Shown: positions 52,324-61,042, counted from the stretch's first letter. The stretch is 64,000 nucleotides of DNA from Phenylobacterium sp. (GCF_013911965.1 NZ_JACESE010000001.1:248001-312000), one strand, 5' to 3'. Numbers and translations are program-made. The notes: generated from the letters alone by a model not told the origin.

Positions 52324-52821
52324 GTGTCCGAGACTCTCGATGCGGTCGATGCCAAGATTCTCGACCTGATCCAGCACGACGCAGGTCTGTCCGTCGCCGA
52401 GATCGCCGAGAGGGTCGGATTGTCCTCCAGCCCCTGCTGGCGGCGCATCAAGCGGCTGGAGGATGCAGGCGTCATCCAGCGCCGGGTCACCATCCTGGAC
52501 CGCGAGCGCCTCGGCCTGGGCTTCGAAGTCTATTGCACCGTCAAGCTGTCCCTGCCGACGCGCGACAATCTCGACGCCTTCGAACAGGCCATCGGCAAGC
52601 TGCCGGAGGTGGTCCAGTGCGCCACTGTCACCGGCGCGGCCGACTACGAGCTGCGCATCGTCACCCGCGACATGCACGCCTTCGACAACTTCCTGCGCGA
52701 CCAGATCCTGTCGCTCGGCCTCGTCTCCAACATCGAAAGCCGCATCGTCATCCGCAGCGTGAAGAACACCACGGCGGCCCCGCTCGGCCTGGTGAGCCCC
52801 TATGTGAGCGCGCAGGGTTAG
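52324..52821 (+). CDS. Lrp/AsnC-family transcriptional regulator
   Basis: 165 residues from GTG 52324, which has GGGAG upstream. LDAVDAKILDLIQHDAGLSV, VGLSSSPCWRRIKRLEDAG (helix-turn-helix) and the RAM ligand domain GAADYELRIVTRDMHAFDNF are complete. Divergent from the indolepyruvate oxidoreductase gene across a 141-bp AT-rich spacer. The local partner suggests control by an aromatic or branched-chain amino acid, which is inference. Confidence 0.88.
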   Translation: MSETLDAVDAKILDLIQHDAGLSVAEIAERVGLSSSPCWRRIKRLEDAGVIQRRVTILDRERLGLGFEVYCTVKLSLPTRDNLDAFEQAIGKLPEVVQCATVTGAADYELRIVTRDMHAFDNFLRDQILSLGLVSNIESRIVIRSVKNTTAAPLGLVSPYVSAQG

Positions 52822-52862
52822 GCTGGGGCCACGACATCAGGCCGCCAGAACCCGCCCCTCCC

Positions 52863-53291
52863 TCATGGCTCGGGCGGCGGTTTCGCCCCTTGCTTCCGGT
52901 CGAACCGCTCGTTGGCGCGTTGCAGGTCGCCTTCGTGCCGGAGGGCCCAGTCGTAAAGCGCGAGGAGCGGGTTCTTAAGCGTCCTGCCCAGCGGCGTGAT
53001 CGAATAGACGACGGCGATGGGCGAGGCGGTAAGAACCTGCCGGTCGATGAGCCCGTTACGCTCAAGCCGTCGCAACGTGTCGGTGAGCGCCTTCTGGGTG
53101 ACGCCGTCGAGGCGCCGCTTGAGTGCATTGAAGCGCTTGGGTTCCTCGCAGAGAAAGGTGAGAACCAGGATCGACCACTTGTGGGCGATCTGCTCAAGCA
53201 CCGGCCTCACGATCGGCACGGTCTCGATCACCTCCTCTTCTGTGTACGGCAGGGTTGCCTCGGCGAGGCCTAGGCGAACCGTAGCGCCCAA
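52863..53291 (-). CDS. HxlR-family transcriptional regulator
   Basis: 142 residues. KWSILVLTFLCEEPKRFNAL, LDGVTQKALTDTLRRLERNG and VVYSITPLGRTLKNPLLAL are the HxlR winged-helix signature. The final LDALYDW-type helix follows. Such regulators respond to aldehydes, quinones or disulfide stress. The Cys in FLCEEPKRF is the usual redox-active position for this family. Confidence 0.87.
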   Translation of the reverse strand: MGATVRLGLAEATLPYTEEEVIETVPIVRPVLEQIAHKWSILVLTFLCEEPKRFNALKRRLDGVTQKALTDTLRRLERNGLIDRQVLTASPIAVVYSITPLGRTLKNPLLALYDWALRHEGDLQRANERFDRKQGAKPPPEP

Positions 53292-53369
53292 TTGACACCA
53301 GGCGCCCAGGTCATACCGCTTTGTCTCGCCATGAGCTCTCGGACCAGGCGGCCGCGGACATGCGCCAGG

Positions 53370-54350
53370 TCAAGCCGACGCCGCTTGCATCGCCGTCAGG
53401 CCATCTTGCCAGCTCACGACCGGCGCATAGCCGAGTTCTGAACGGGCGCGCCGGTCCGAGATCGTGAAATCGTAGCCGACCAGCCGCAGCATCTGCCGCG
53501 TGAGCGGCGGATGACCCTTCAGACGCAAGATGCGCCAGGCGCCTTCCATCAAGGTCGCGATCAGCCACGCCGCTCCGATCGGGACGTCCCGGGCGTCCAC
53601 CTTGACGCCGCGGCTGGCGAGCAAGGCGGTCATGACCTCTCGCATTGTGCGGTCTTCACCGTCGGTGACGAAGTAGGCCCGGCCGCCCGGAGATCGTGCG
53701 GCCGCAAGGATCGCGCAATGACACACGTTGTCGACATGTGCGGTCGACATCATCTGCCGCCCGCCGCCGGGCCATGCGAAACGGCCCGCTGCGACGTCCC
53801 TCGCGACCTCCTCCAACATGGGCATGCCTGGCCCCCAGATGAGCGGCGGCATGATCACTGTCGTTCTCATCCCCCGAGGCGCGTCGGCCTGGACCACAAG
53901 CCTCATCGCCCGAGCCTTGCTGGCCAGATAGGGGGCCCAGGCGGGATAGGCGAGCGGCGCATCTTCCGTCACGCCCGTCATTGCGCGCCGCCTTCCCATC
54001 ACGACGCCGGCGGCCGCGATTTGGACGAAGCGTTTGACCCCCGCGTCTGAGGCTGCGGCGAGCAGGTTGCGAGTGCCCTCCACATTCACACGTTCGAACT
54101 CCGCCGGGGGTGCCCACATCGTGAAGAGCGCAGCGCAATGGAAAACCGCATCCGCACCCGCCACACCGGGGCGAAGCGAGGAGATGTCGCCGAGGTCGCC
54201 CTGGACCGGCTCGGCGCCGAGCGCCAGGAGACGGTCGGCGTCTTTGGGCGATCGATACAGCGCTCTGACGGTCCAGCCGTCGCGGAGCAGCGTTTCCACG
54301 AGCCTGCCGCCCAGCAGCCCGGTCCCTCCGGTCACGAACGCGATCGCCAT
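53370..54350 (-). CDS. NAD-dependent epimerase / 3-beta-HSD-like short-chain dehydrogenase
   Basis: 326 residues. The glycine-rich motif AFVTGGTGLLGGRLVETLL and the catalytic YLASK (Tyr-x-x-x-Lys) are present; the sugar-binding loop RTTVIMPPLIWGPGMPM follows. It resembles the extended SDR family (3-beta-hydroxysteroid dehydrogenase/dihydroflavonol reductase-like). It is divergent from a TetR gene, with an operator-like dyad between the two starts. Confidence 0.82.
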   Translation of the reverse strand: MAIAFVTGGTGLLGGRLVETLLRDGWTVRALYRSPKDADRLLALGAEPVQGDLGDISSLRPGVAGADAVFHCAALFTMWAPPAEFERVNVEGTRNLLAAASDAGVKRFVQIAAAGVVMGRRRAMTGVTEDAPLAYPAWAPYLASKARAMRLVVQADAPRGMRTTVIMPPLIWGPGMPMLEEVARDVAAGRFAWPGGGRQMMSTAHVDNVCHCAILAAARSPGGRAYFVTDGEDRTMREVMTALLASRGVKVDARDVPIGAAWLIATLMEGAWRILRLKGHPPLTRQMLRLVGYDFTISDRRARSELGYAPVVSWQDGLTAMQAASA

Positions 54351-54398
54351 TGGGGCGCCTCCTTAAGACACCCATCGGTATGCGCCGGACGAATCCGA

Positions 54399-54422
54399 AT
54401 TACAATCTACTATTTTTGTAAT
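54399..54422. promoter_or_regulatory. TetR operator-like dyad
   Basis: ATTACAA and TTGTAAT are separated by 10 bases. It lies in the 117-base AT-rich spacer between the divergent epimerase gene and the TetR gene. The size and spacing fit a TetR dimer, so autoregulation and control of the epimerase are likely. Confidence 0.55.
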
Positions 54423-54467
54423 CTTGATCCTGTTGCATACAGGTTGGGCGGAGCCTATCCGGGGGCC

Positions 54468-55088
54468 ATGCCCCCTTCGCCCTCCAACGCGCTCACAGCC
54501 TCATCCATCCTGGAAGCCGCGAAGGCGCTGGTCCGCCGCTTTGGCGAGACGAAGACAAACATGGTCGACATTGGCCGCGCCTTGGGGGTCAGCCACGCCG
54601 CGCTCTACCGCCTCTATCGGTCGAAGGGGGCGATCATGGATGCGATCGTCGAAGAAGCGATGCGCGACGAGGAGGCCCTAGCCGTCGCGCATGTCGCAGG
54701 CGACGGCCCCGCCGCCGACCGGTTGCTGGCCATGCTTCTCGATCTCCACCGCCGCAAGCGCGAGCGTTTCATCGGCGATCGCGAGATCCACGACCTCTAT
54801 CGGCGGATTCTGGTCGAGCGCCCCGACATGATCGCCGCCTACACCGAGCGTATGACGGCGCTCATCGCGCGACTCATCGCGCAAGGGGTCGAGCGCGGCG
54901 AGTGGAAGGTCGATGACGTCGACATCGCTTCAGGTGTGGTTCGAGACGCCGTGACCATATTCATTCATCCGGCCTTGGTCGCACAGCTCATCACGGCGGA
55001 CGCCCCGATCGAGACGATGCTGCGGGACACGGTGGCGACGCTGTCGCGGGCGTTCGAAGCCGGAATGGACTATCGCTCCCCCGCCTAG
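54468..55088 (+). CDS. TetR-family transcriptional regulator
   Basis: 206 residues from ATG 54468. ASSILEAAKALVRRFGETKT, NMVDIGRALGVSHAALYRLY and RSKGAIMDAIVEEAM form the TetR headpiece. The C-terminal domain is helical (LLDLHRRKRERFIGDREIHD). It is divergent from the epimerase gene and probably represses it. The upstream frame extends to 54138 but lacks coding character. Confidence 0.85.
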   Translation: MPPSPSNALTASSILEAAKALVRRFGETKTNMVDIGRALGVSHAALYRLYRSKGAIMDAIVEEAMRDEEALAVAHVAGDGPAADRLLAMLLDLHRRKRERFIGDREIHDLYRRILVERPDMIAAYTERMTALIARLIAQGVERGEWKVDDVDIASGVVRDAVTIFIHPALVAQLITADAPIETMLRDTVATLSRAFEAGMDYRSPA

Positions 55089-55097
55089 GCGCCGCTC

Positions 55098-56465
55098 TCA
55101 ACGATAGCGCGCCGCGGGCCCGCTCGCAGGCCTGGACAACTCGGCCACAAAGGCTTCGTGCGTCGGCACGCTGGGGTCGTTCAGCCCCACCGCCAGGGCT
55201 TCGGCTTCGTCGATCAGGCGCCGGACCTCGTCGGTGAAGCCGGCGCCGAGGCGCAGGAGGGCGGCGGCGCGGGCGCGGACCAGCAGGAGGGCGGCGACCG
55301 GATGGCGCGCCGAAAGCTGTTCGGCCCATTGGGGCAGGTCGTTCCACGCGCCGCGCAGCTCGCCCCTGCGCGCGGCGATCAGGGTCGCGGCCTCCCGGTG
55401 AGCCGGCCATGCCATCAGGAAGGCGAGCGCCCGCATCAGGTCCCCGTACGCCGCGGCGATGGCGAAGGCGCGGTCCAGAGCCACCACGTCCTCGAAGTCC
55501 GGCAGCTTGGCGAGCAAGGCCCGCAGCGTGTCGACTGAGAGCGTTCGCTCGAACAGCGCCCAGCGCGCGGCGTCGGCGGCGGCCGCGTCGCCTTCGGCCT
55601 CCAGCACAGCGATCTCGGCGACGCACCAGGCCTCCGACTGCGGCTCTGGTCCAGCGGCGGCCCGGCCCCGCGCCGGCCGCGCGGCGGGGCTGGACACCCG
55701 CGCCGCCTCCAGCGCCGCCCGCGCGGGCTCGGCCCGGCCGGCCAGCGCCAGGCGCCGGGCGATCTCGGCGCCCATGTCGGGCTTCTTCCGGTCGGCCTCG
55801 GAGAGGGAGGCGATCCAGAGGTCCAGGTCGCCGGCCCGGTCGGCCAGCCGGCGCACCACAAGGGCCAGGCGTCCCGTGGGCGGCGGGCGGCCTTCGGTGA
55901 GGTCGCGCAGCAGCGCCTGCGCGAGCGCCGGGCTCAGCTCGCCTGCGCAACGGCCGATCCACACCGCCCAGTCCGACAGCCGGGTGGTCAGGGGCTCGCT
56001 GAGGACCGGGGCTGCGATCTCCGGCCCCAGCCGCGAGGCGAGCGCGGCCAGGTCGTGAGCGGCGGCGTCGAAGATCTGGGCCAGCTCGCCCTTCGGGTCC
56101 TGCACGCGGCGGGTGAGGCCGGGATAGAGATCGAACCAGGCCACCAGTCGGTCCAGCGCCAGCGCCGGCTCCATCTCCGCCAGCCGCCCGACGATCATGC
56201 TCAGCAGGGTCTTCAGTTCGGCCAGCAGCTCCGGCCGCTTGCGCCAGGAGACCCGCGTCCGGCTGGCCTCCAGCGCGGCCAGGCGCTTGTCCAGTTCGAA
56301 GGCCAGGTCGGCGGCGCCCACCTCGGCGGCCAGCTCCATGCGCAGGCGACGCGTCAGGGCGGGACTGGCCGTCTCCACCAGGATCGCGGCCAGCCGTTCG
56401 GCGCCCAGGGCGGCCAGATTGGCCTCTGACAGGGTCTTCTTTCCGCTCGACGCGCGACGCACCAT
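55098..56465 (-). CDS. Hypothetical helical-repeat protein, DUF6880-like
   Basis: 455 residues. It starts MVRRASSGKKTLSEANLAAL and is composed of helical pairs (LDRLVAWFDLYPGLTRRVQD, ALDRAFAIAAAYGDLMRALA). The DUF6880 family has this length and SEANLxxLGxERLAxIL start. No catalytic motif was seen. It may be a scaffold protein. Convergent with the TetR gene. Confidence 0.6.
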   Translation of the reverse strand: MVRRASSGKKTLSEANLAALGAERLAAILVETASPALTRRLRMELAAEVGAADLAFELDKRLAALEASRTRVSWRKRPELLAELKTLLSMIVGRLAEMEPALALDRLVAWFDLYPGLTRRVQDPKGELAQIFDAAAHDLAALASRLGPEIAAPVLSEPLTTRLSDWAVWIGRCAGELSPALAQALLRDLTEGRPPPTGRLALVVRRLADRAGDLDLWIASLSEADRKKPDMGAEIARRLALAGRAEPARAALEAARVSSPAARPARGRAAAGPEPQSEAWCVAEIAVLEAEGDAAAADAARWALFERTLSVDTLRALLAKLPDFEDVVALDRAFAIAAAYGDLMRALAFLMAWPAHREAATLIAARRGELRGAWNDLPQWAEQLSARHPVAALLLVRARAAALLRLGAGFTDEVRRLIDEAEALAVGLNDPSVPTHEAFVAELSRPASGPAARYR

Positions 56466-56635
56466 CGGCTCAGCGCACCGTGCGGAAGCGGCGGTTCAGA
56501 CGGTCGCGCGGCGGTTCGTGTCGGCCCATGGCCCTAGAACGCGGGAAAGCGGGGCGATGGCAAGCCGCAGGACCGGGATTGCGCACCAGCCGATCTGAAG
56601 CCCCGGCATCCACGCCATCGTTCACCGTGGCGCAA

Positions 56636-56938
56636 TCACACCCCCTCGAACAGCACACCGAGCGCGCCGCTGACCGCGTAGGCTTCGGCGTCCGACAGCA
56701 TACGGACGGGCTGCCGGCCGAGTTCGCGGAGCGGGACGGCGGCCATCTGCAGGGGCAGGAGCATGAACTCCGCCCCTTCGACCTCGAAGTGCGGCGTCAG
56801 CCGACTCGGCTGGGCGCCTTTCAGATCCGCCGCTGCGATGAGCGGAACGACCACGCGGGTGGCCGTGGGGTTCAGGAGATCGGATTGCACGTCCACGACG
56901 AGCACGCCGCTGGGCAGCCTGTAGACGCCGTTCTTCAT
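56636..56938 (-). CDS. ccdB: CcdB-family toxin
   Basis: 100 residues. MKNGVYRLPSGVLVVDVQSD, RVVVPLIAAADLKGAQPSRL and PHFEVEGAEFMLLPLQMAAV fit the CcdB fold. CcdB poisons DNA gyrase. C-terminal residues in classical CcdB that contact GyrA (W99-G100-I101) are not visible in this C-terminus (AYAVSGALGVLFEGV), so activity is uncertain. It overlaps the antitoxin stop by one base. Confidence 0.82.
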   Translation of the reverse strand: MKNGVYRLPSGVLVVDVQSDLLNPTATRVVVPLIAAADLKGAQPSRLTPHFEVEGAEFMLLPLQMAAVPLRELGRQPVRMLSDAEAYAVSGALGVLFEGV

Positions 56939-57183
56939 CAGAACTGGCGGTAGCGGCCCAGCAGGAGACCGTCCTGCTCCACCTTTTCATTGTACCAGTC
57001 GAAGAAGGGGCGGTTCTCGGCCTGCCAGCGCCGGGCGCGCTCGGCGGCGACCGCCATCTCCAGGCCGCTCTCGCAGGCCCGCGAAAGGTTGAGGCCGAGC
57101 GCCTTGGCCTCCTCGACGAGGGGCGCCGAGAGCGTCAGGTTCAAGCGCTGACGCGCCGAGATACGTGCGTTATCCATGCGCAT
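56938..57183 (-). CDS. ccdA: CcdA-family antitoxin
   Basis: 81 residues. ISARQRLNLTLSAPLVEEAK is the ribbon-helix-helix DNA-binding part, and RRWQAENRPFFDWYNEKVEQ (about 50-69) is the CcdB-binding helix, which matches CcdA closely. ATG 57183 or 57177 can serve as start. It is expected to autoregulate at the dyad over its start. Confidence 0.85.
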   Translation of the reverse strand: MRMDNARISARQRLNLTLSAPLVEEAKALGLNLSRACESGLEMAVAAERARRWQAENRPFFDWYNEKVEQDGLLLGRYRQF

Positions 57184-57196
57184 AGGATACGCGCAT
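57176..57196. promoter_or_regulatory. Dyad over the ccdA start
   Basis: ATGCGC and GCGCAT are separated by nine bases. It overlaps the start codon of ccdA and could be the autoregulatory operator of the CcdAB complex. The arms are short, so confidence is low. Confidence 0.4.
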
Positions 57197-57217
57197 CAGC
57201 GAGGCGCCGCCACCCCC

Positions 57218-58018
57218 TCACAACCCCGGCATCGGCGGCGGCAGGCCTGCCCGCTCGCGTACCGGCTCCCCTCCCCCGAACGCCGCGCAGCGGTCGTTGA
57301 AGCCGGCGGCGCCGAAGACCTCGACGCAGGCGCCGAGTTCGGCGTCTTCGATGCGGCCCTGGCGCGCCAGCCAGGCGCATTGGGCCGCCGAGCCGATCAG
57401 GTAGGAGCCGATGGGGCTTTCGCCGGGGCGGCGGCCGGGGATGGTGGGCGCGTCCAGGGAGGTGTCGGTGAAGGCCGGCGTGAAGACGAAGGGCGAGACC
57501 GAGACGGTGTGGGCGATCTCGTGAGCCAGGGTGTTCAGCGCGCAGGAGCGGACCACAGGGTCCTCGGCGCGCCACTGGGCGGCCACCTCCGGCGGCAGAT
57601 GGATCTCGCCGTCCTGGGTGAAATAGCCCACCCCGCCGCCGGCGGCGTAGTGCCAGGCGGCGTTGGCCTCGCCCTGCGTCATCAGGACGAGGCGCACGGG
57701 CAGGAAGCGGCCCTCGCTCCGCAGGCGTTCGAGCACCTCGGCGACGCTGCCTGCGCGGCGGTCGCGGGAGATATAGATGGGCTGGCCGCCCGCGCCGGCG
57801 GCCAGGGCTTGCGCGAACTGCGGCGTATCGAAGAGGCCGTAGGCGGTCTGGGCGGCGTCCAGCAGGTCGGCGCGGACCGCCGGCGGCAGATCTTCCGCCA
57901 CCTTCAGGTCCGAGCCGTCGTTCTGGCGCGTCACCTCGCGCACGAGGGACATTCCGCCGACGAGGAGGGCCAGCGCGGCGACGATCAGCAGGTGGCGGGG
58001 CGGACGGTAGGTCTGCAA
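57218..58018 (-). CDS. Membrane-anchored neutral zinc metallopeptidase
   Basis: 266 residues from TTG 58018, chosen because AAGGAG lies five bases upstream; the other reading adds eight residues without a ribosome-binding site. One N-terminal transmembrane segment (HLLIVAALALLVGGMSL) is followed by a periplasmic domain. NTLAHEIAHTVSVSPF holds the HExxH zinc motif. The Pro/Gly-rich C-terminus ends LPPPMPGL. The substrate is unknown. Confidence 0.72.
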   Translation of the reverse strand: MQTYRPPRHLLIVAALALLVGGMSLVREVTRQNDGSDLKVAEDLPPAVRADLLDAAQTAYGLFDTPQFAQALAAGAGGQPIYISRDRRAGSVAEVLERLRSEGRFLPVRLVLMTQGEANAAWHYAAGGGVGYFTQDGEIHLPPEVAAQWRAEDPVVRSCALNTLAHEIAHTVSVSPFVFTPAFTDTSLDAPTIPGRRPGESPIGSYLIGSAAQCAWLARQGRIEDAELGACVEVFGAAGFNDRCAAFGGGEPVRERAGLPPPMPGL

Positions 58019-58110
58019 GCAAACTCCTTCGACGCCGCACAAGGCGATGCAGGCCAGGGCGGCCGCGCCACCCTATATTGGCGCTGGACCGAGGCGACAG
58101 AGGGCGGACC

Positions 58111-59004
58111 ATGATCGATCTGGTAATTTCGCAGCGCAGGCGCGACCTGGGCGGATTCGAGGTGGGGCGGGTGCTGCCCTTCGCCAAACGGCGGATGGTC
58201 GGGCCCTTCATCTTCTTCGACCATATGGGGCCGGCGAGCTTCACGGCCGGCTTCCCGCGCACCGTCGACGTGCGGCCCCATCCGCATATCGGACTTTCGA
58301 CCCTCTCCTATCTCTACGAGGGCCAGATGACCCACCGCGACAGCGTGGGCGCCCACCAGGAGATCAAGCCCGGCGAGGTGAACTGGATGACGGCCGGAAG
58401 CGGCGTCACCCATTCCGAACGCTTCGAGCACCTGCGCAGCCACGGCGGGACCATGGACGGCATCCAGACCTGGATCGCCCTGCCGAACGGCGAGGAGGAG
58501 ATCGACCCCAGCTTCGCCCATTTCGACGTTTCCGACCTGCCGGCCTACGAGGCCGAGGGCCTGACCGCGCGGCTGATCGCCGGGGCGGCCTTTGGGGCCA
58601 AGGCGCCGGTGCCGGTGCGCTCGCCCATGTTCTACGTCCACTGGACCATGAAAGCCGGGGCGCGGGGCGAGCTTCCCGCCGAATACCCGGAGCGCGCGGC
58701 CTATGTCGCCCGCGGCGGTGTGGAGGTGGACGGCCGCACCTTCGGGGCCGGCGAGATGCTGGTCTTCGCTCCCGGTCAGCCGGTGGTGCTCACCGCGGCG
58801 ACCGACGCCATCGTCATGCTGCTCGGCGGGGAGCCGATCGGCGAGCGGTTCATTGAGTGGAACTTCGTCTCCTCGTCCAAGGCGCGGATCGAGCAGGCCA
58901 AGGCCGACTGGCGCGCCGGCCGCATGAAGCTGCCCGACGCCGACGATGAGGAGTTCATCCCCCTGCCCGGCGACCCGCCGCCGGAAGCCAATCCCATGTC
59001 CTGA
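58111..59004 (+). CDS. Pirin-family protein
   Basis: 297 residues. VGPFIFFDHMGPASFTAGFP, VRPHPHIGLSTLSYLYEGQM, THRDSVGAHQEIKPGEVNWM and TAGSGVTHSERFE are the bicupin pirin core; the metal-binding His residues are present (HPHIGL, HSE). Some pirins have quercetin dioxygenase activity and others regulate transcription. ATG 58111 follows GGCGGACC. The C-terminal tail (FIPLPGDPPPEANP) is short and disordered. Confidence 0.88.
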   Translation: MIDLVISQRRRDLGGFEVGRVLPFAKRRMVGPFIFFDHMGPASFTAGFPRTVDVRPHPHIGLSTLSYLYEGQMTHRDSVGAHQEIKPGEVNWMTAGSGVTHSERFEHLRSHGGTMDGIQTWIALPNGEEEIDPSFAHFDVSDLPAYEAEGLTARLIAGAAFGAKAPVPVRSPMFYVHWTMKAGARGELPAEYPERAAYVARGGVEVDGRTFGAGEMLVFAPGQPVVLTAATDAIVMLLGGEPIGERFIEWNFVSSSKARIEQAKADWRAGRMKLPDADDEEFIPLPGDPPPEANPMS

Positions 59005-59073
59005 CGGGCCCATATGCGAAGGGCGGCCGGCTTGCGCCGACCGCCCTCGCAGGTCCTGCAATGGCTCGCGCCC

Positions 59074-59895
59074 TCAGGCCGCGCTGAGCCGCCAGCCGCC
59101 GCCGGCGGCGGGACAGGCGGTGTAGCGTTCGGTCTGGGCCCGACCGACGCGGGGATACATGGTCTGCTGCACGACCTTGCAGTTGGCCTGGGCGTAGCCG
59201 CCGGTGCGGGCCGGCTGGACCACCCACTCGGCCACATAGCCGGTCACATAGCCGTTCTGCTCCACCAGCAGCCAGCGGTCGCCCGAGACGCGACCGGCGA
59301 CGTTGAACGTCTCACCGGCGCGAAGCTGGCCGACCACCGCCGAACTGGTCGTCGGGGCGGCGCGCAGGTTCACGGCGTTGCTGGTGGTGAACTGGGCGTT
59401 GGTCGGCTCGAAGGCCACGCGCAGCGGCTGCACGCGAGAGCCGTAGCGCAGGCTGGTGGACGAGGCCGGCTGGCCGTAGCTGACCGCCGAGGCCGCGCCG
59501 CCGACATTGGCGTCGATGATCTCCACCCGGCCGCTGACGCCGGTGGTCGGATCCTGCCAGGTCTGGGTGCGATTGGTGTTCAGGGCGGTCTCGAAGGCGT
59601 TGCGGGCGCGGGCCTGCTCGCTGACCTGCATGTTGCAGCCGATCCAGGAGCCGGCCGCTGCGCCCAGGCCCGCGCCCAGCACGGCGCCAAGCGCCCGCTC
59701 GTTCTTGCTGACCTGACTGCCCAGCAGGGCGCCGGCCACGCCGCCCAGCAGGGCGCCCGTCTCCTGGCGCTGGCCGGAGGCCTCGCAGTTGAAGAAGTTG
59801 CCCAGGGACGTCCCGCCGGTCTGGGCGGCGACGGGGGCCGGGACGGTGGCCAGCGCCACGGCGGCGACGGCCACGGGAAGCGTTACATAGCGCAT
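59074..59895 (-). CDS. Periplasmic SH3-domain / glycine-zipper protein
   Basis: 273 residues from ATG 59895. Signal peptide (MRYVTLPVAVAAVALATVPA). A glycine zipper follows (GALLGGVAGALLGSQVSKNE, then LGAVLGAGLGAAAGSWIG). The C-terminal SH3_3 domain (NAVNLRAAPTTSSAVVGQLR, AGETFNVAGRVSGDRWLLVE) resembles cell-wall-binding bacterial SH3 repeats. It probably acts in envelope integrity. Single-copy gene; the start is 79 bases from a Fur-like dyad on the other side. Confidence 0.8.
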   Translation of the reverse strand: MRYVTLPVAVAAVALATVPAPVAAQTGGTSLGNFFNCEASGQRQETGALLGGVAGALLGSQVSKNERALGAVLGAGLGAAAGSWIGCNMQVSEQARARNAFETALNTNRTQTWQDPTTGVSGRVEIIDANVGGAASAVSYGQPASSTSLRYGSRVQPLRVAFEPTNAQFTTSNAVNLRAAPTTSSAVVGQLRAGETFNVAGRVSGDRWLLVEQNGYVTGYVAEWVVQPARTGGYAQANCKVVQQTMYPRVGRAQTERYTACPAAGGGWRLSAA

Positions 59896-59973
59896 AGTCT
59901 GCTCCTCACGTGTCTGCCCCCACAACGCCCCGGCTGTCCCATAGGCTCCGCTGCGCACGAAGCCTTGACCAGA

Positions 59974-59993
59974 TTTGCGATTCATTCGCATTA
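59974..59993. promoter_or_regulatory. Fur-box-like dyad
   Basis: TGCGA and TCGCA are separated by TTCAT, with flanking AT-rich bases (ATT and TTATC). The form resembles alphaproteobacterial Fur boxes (TGCGAATNATTCGCA type). It lies 79 bases from the SH3-protein gene and 42 bases before the small plus-strand reading frame at 60035. No other evidence supports iron control. Confidence 0.4.
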
Positions 59994-60034
59994 TCTTCTT
60001 ACACCGGCGCGACGGAGGCGAAGGGAGAGATCCG

Positions 60035-60184
60035 ATGATGCTGCGCATGGCGGGCGACGCGATGCTGGTGCGTCTGATGCAGGCCGACCGGCCGCCGGGA
60101 TCGCGCCCGCGGCGGCCGGCGGGGTCCGCGCCGGCTACTCCGCCAGCGCCTTCCGCGTCTGCTCCCAGTACTGGGCGCCGGTGA
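60035..60184 (+). CDS. Possible small protein, overlapping pgsA end
   Basis: 49 residues (MMLRMAGDAMLVRLMQADRP, then an Arg/Pro/Ala-rich tail). AAGGGAGA lies six bases upstream, a strong ribosome-binding site, and the Fur-like dyad precedes it. The 3' end overlaps the pgsA gene on the other strand by 50 bases. The tail has the composition of a non-coding frame, so this may be spurious. Confidence 0.25.
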   Translation: MMLRMAGDAMLVRLMQADRPPGSRPRRPAGSAPATPPAPSASAPSTGRR

Positions 60185-60755
60185 TCACGGTCACCACCGC
60201 GGCCAGCCAGAAGAGGCCGTGCGCCACCAGGGTGACGGGACCCAGGGTCTCCGGCGTCATCGGCAGGCCGAACGCGCCCCAGGAGGCGACCAGCAGCTCG
60301 GCGCCGAGTGCGGTGAGCTGCAGCGCGGTCTTCCACTTGGCCAGCAGGGTGACCGGCAGCTTCACCCCCTTGCCGGCCCCCACCTCGCGAAGCGCGCTGA
60401 CCGTGAATTCCCGGAAGAGGATCAGGCCCGCCGGCAGGAAGACCATCGGCTGGGGACCGAGCGACATGAGGCCGAGGATGGCGCCGCAGACCAGCACCTT
60501 GTCGCCGATGGGGTCGAGGATGGCGCCCCAGACGGTGACCGCGTCGAACTTCCGCGCCAGCCAGCCGTCGAACCAGTCTGTGGTCGCGGCGATCACGAAG
60601 GCCCAGAAGGCCCAGCGCTGCAGGGCGAACTGGTCCTCCATGGTCAGGCGCTCGCTGAGCCATGGCGCGCCCCCGGCCGCGGTCGCCAGGGCCACGAACA
60701 TGAAGAGCGCCAGAATCAGACGCAGCGAGGTCAGGATGTTCGGCAGGGCTTTCAT
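60135..60755 (-). CDS. pgsA: CDP-diacylglycerol-glycerol-3-phosphate 3-phosphatidyltransferase
   Basis: 206 residues. The CDP-alcohol phosphatidyltransferase motif D-x2-D-G-x2-A-R-x8-G-x3-D-x3-D is present as DWFDGWLARKFDAVTVWGAI, then LDPIGDK. Four or more transmembrane segments follow and precede it. PgsA makes phosphatidylglycerol phosphate for membrane phospholipids. It is full length and intact. Confidence 0.92.
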   Translation of the reverse strand: MKALPNILTSLRLILALFMFVALATAAGGAPWLSERLTMEDQFALQRWAFWAFVIAATTDWFDGWLARKFDAVTVWGAILDPIGDKVLVCGAILGLMSLGPQPMVFLPAGLILFREFTVSALREVGAGKGVKLPVTLLAKWKTALQLTALGAELLVASWGAFGLPMTPETLGPVTLVAHGLFWLAAVVTVITGAQYWEQTRKALAE

Positions 60756-60775
60756 CGCTCAGGGCTCCGCGTCGA

Positions 60776-61042
60776 TCAGGTGAGCTCCACGGCCTTGGTC
60801 TGCTTGTTAAACACGCAGATCTTCCGCTCCTCGCCCTGGCGCAGCACCGCAACGCCATAGGATTCGGTGCCGAACGGATGGACCACGATGGTCGGGTTGC
60901 TCATGCCCTGGGCCTGGCCGGCGGCCAGGCAGGCGCTGCGCACCTCCGCGCGGAATTCGTTCCAGGCGTCGGGCGAACTGGCGCCGGCGGCGGCCGGAAT
61001 GGCGGCCAGGACAGAGGCGGCGAGGGCGAGGCGAAGCAGCAT
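60776..61042 (-). CDS. Small periplasmic hypothetical protein
   Basis: 88 residues from ATG 61042. Signal peptide (MLLRLALAASVLAAIPAAAG). Mature part has two Cys (SACLAAG and KICVFNK) and a FGTESYGVAVLRQGEERKIC block. No family name recognised. It lies between pgsA and uvrC on the same strand and may be co-transcribed with them. Confidence 0.6.
   Translation of the reverse strand: MLLRLALAASVLAAIPAAAGASSPDAWNEFRAEVRSACLAAGQAQGMSNPTIVVHPFGTESYGVAVLRQGEERKICVFNKQTKAVELT

Noticed and set aside
56636-57183. CcdAB as a novel toxin-antitoxin system
   Set aside because: Both proteins fit known CcdA and CcdB families and the gene order is standard.
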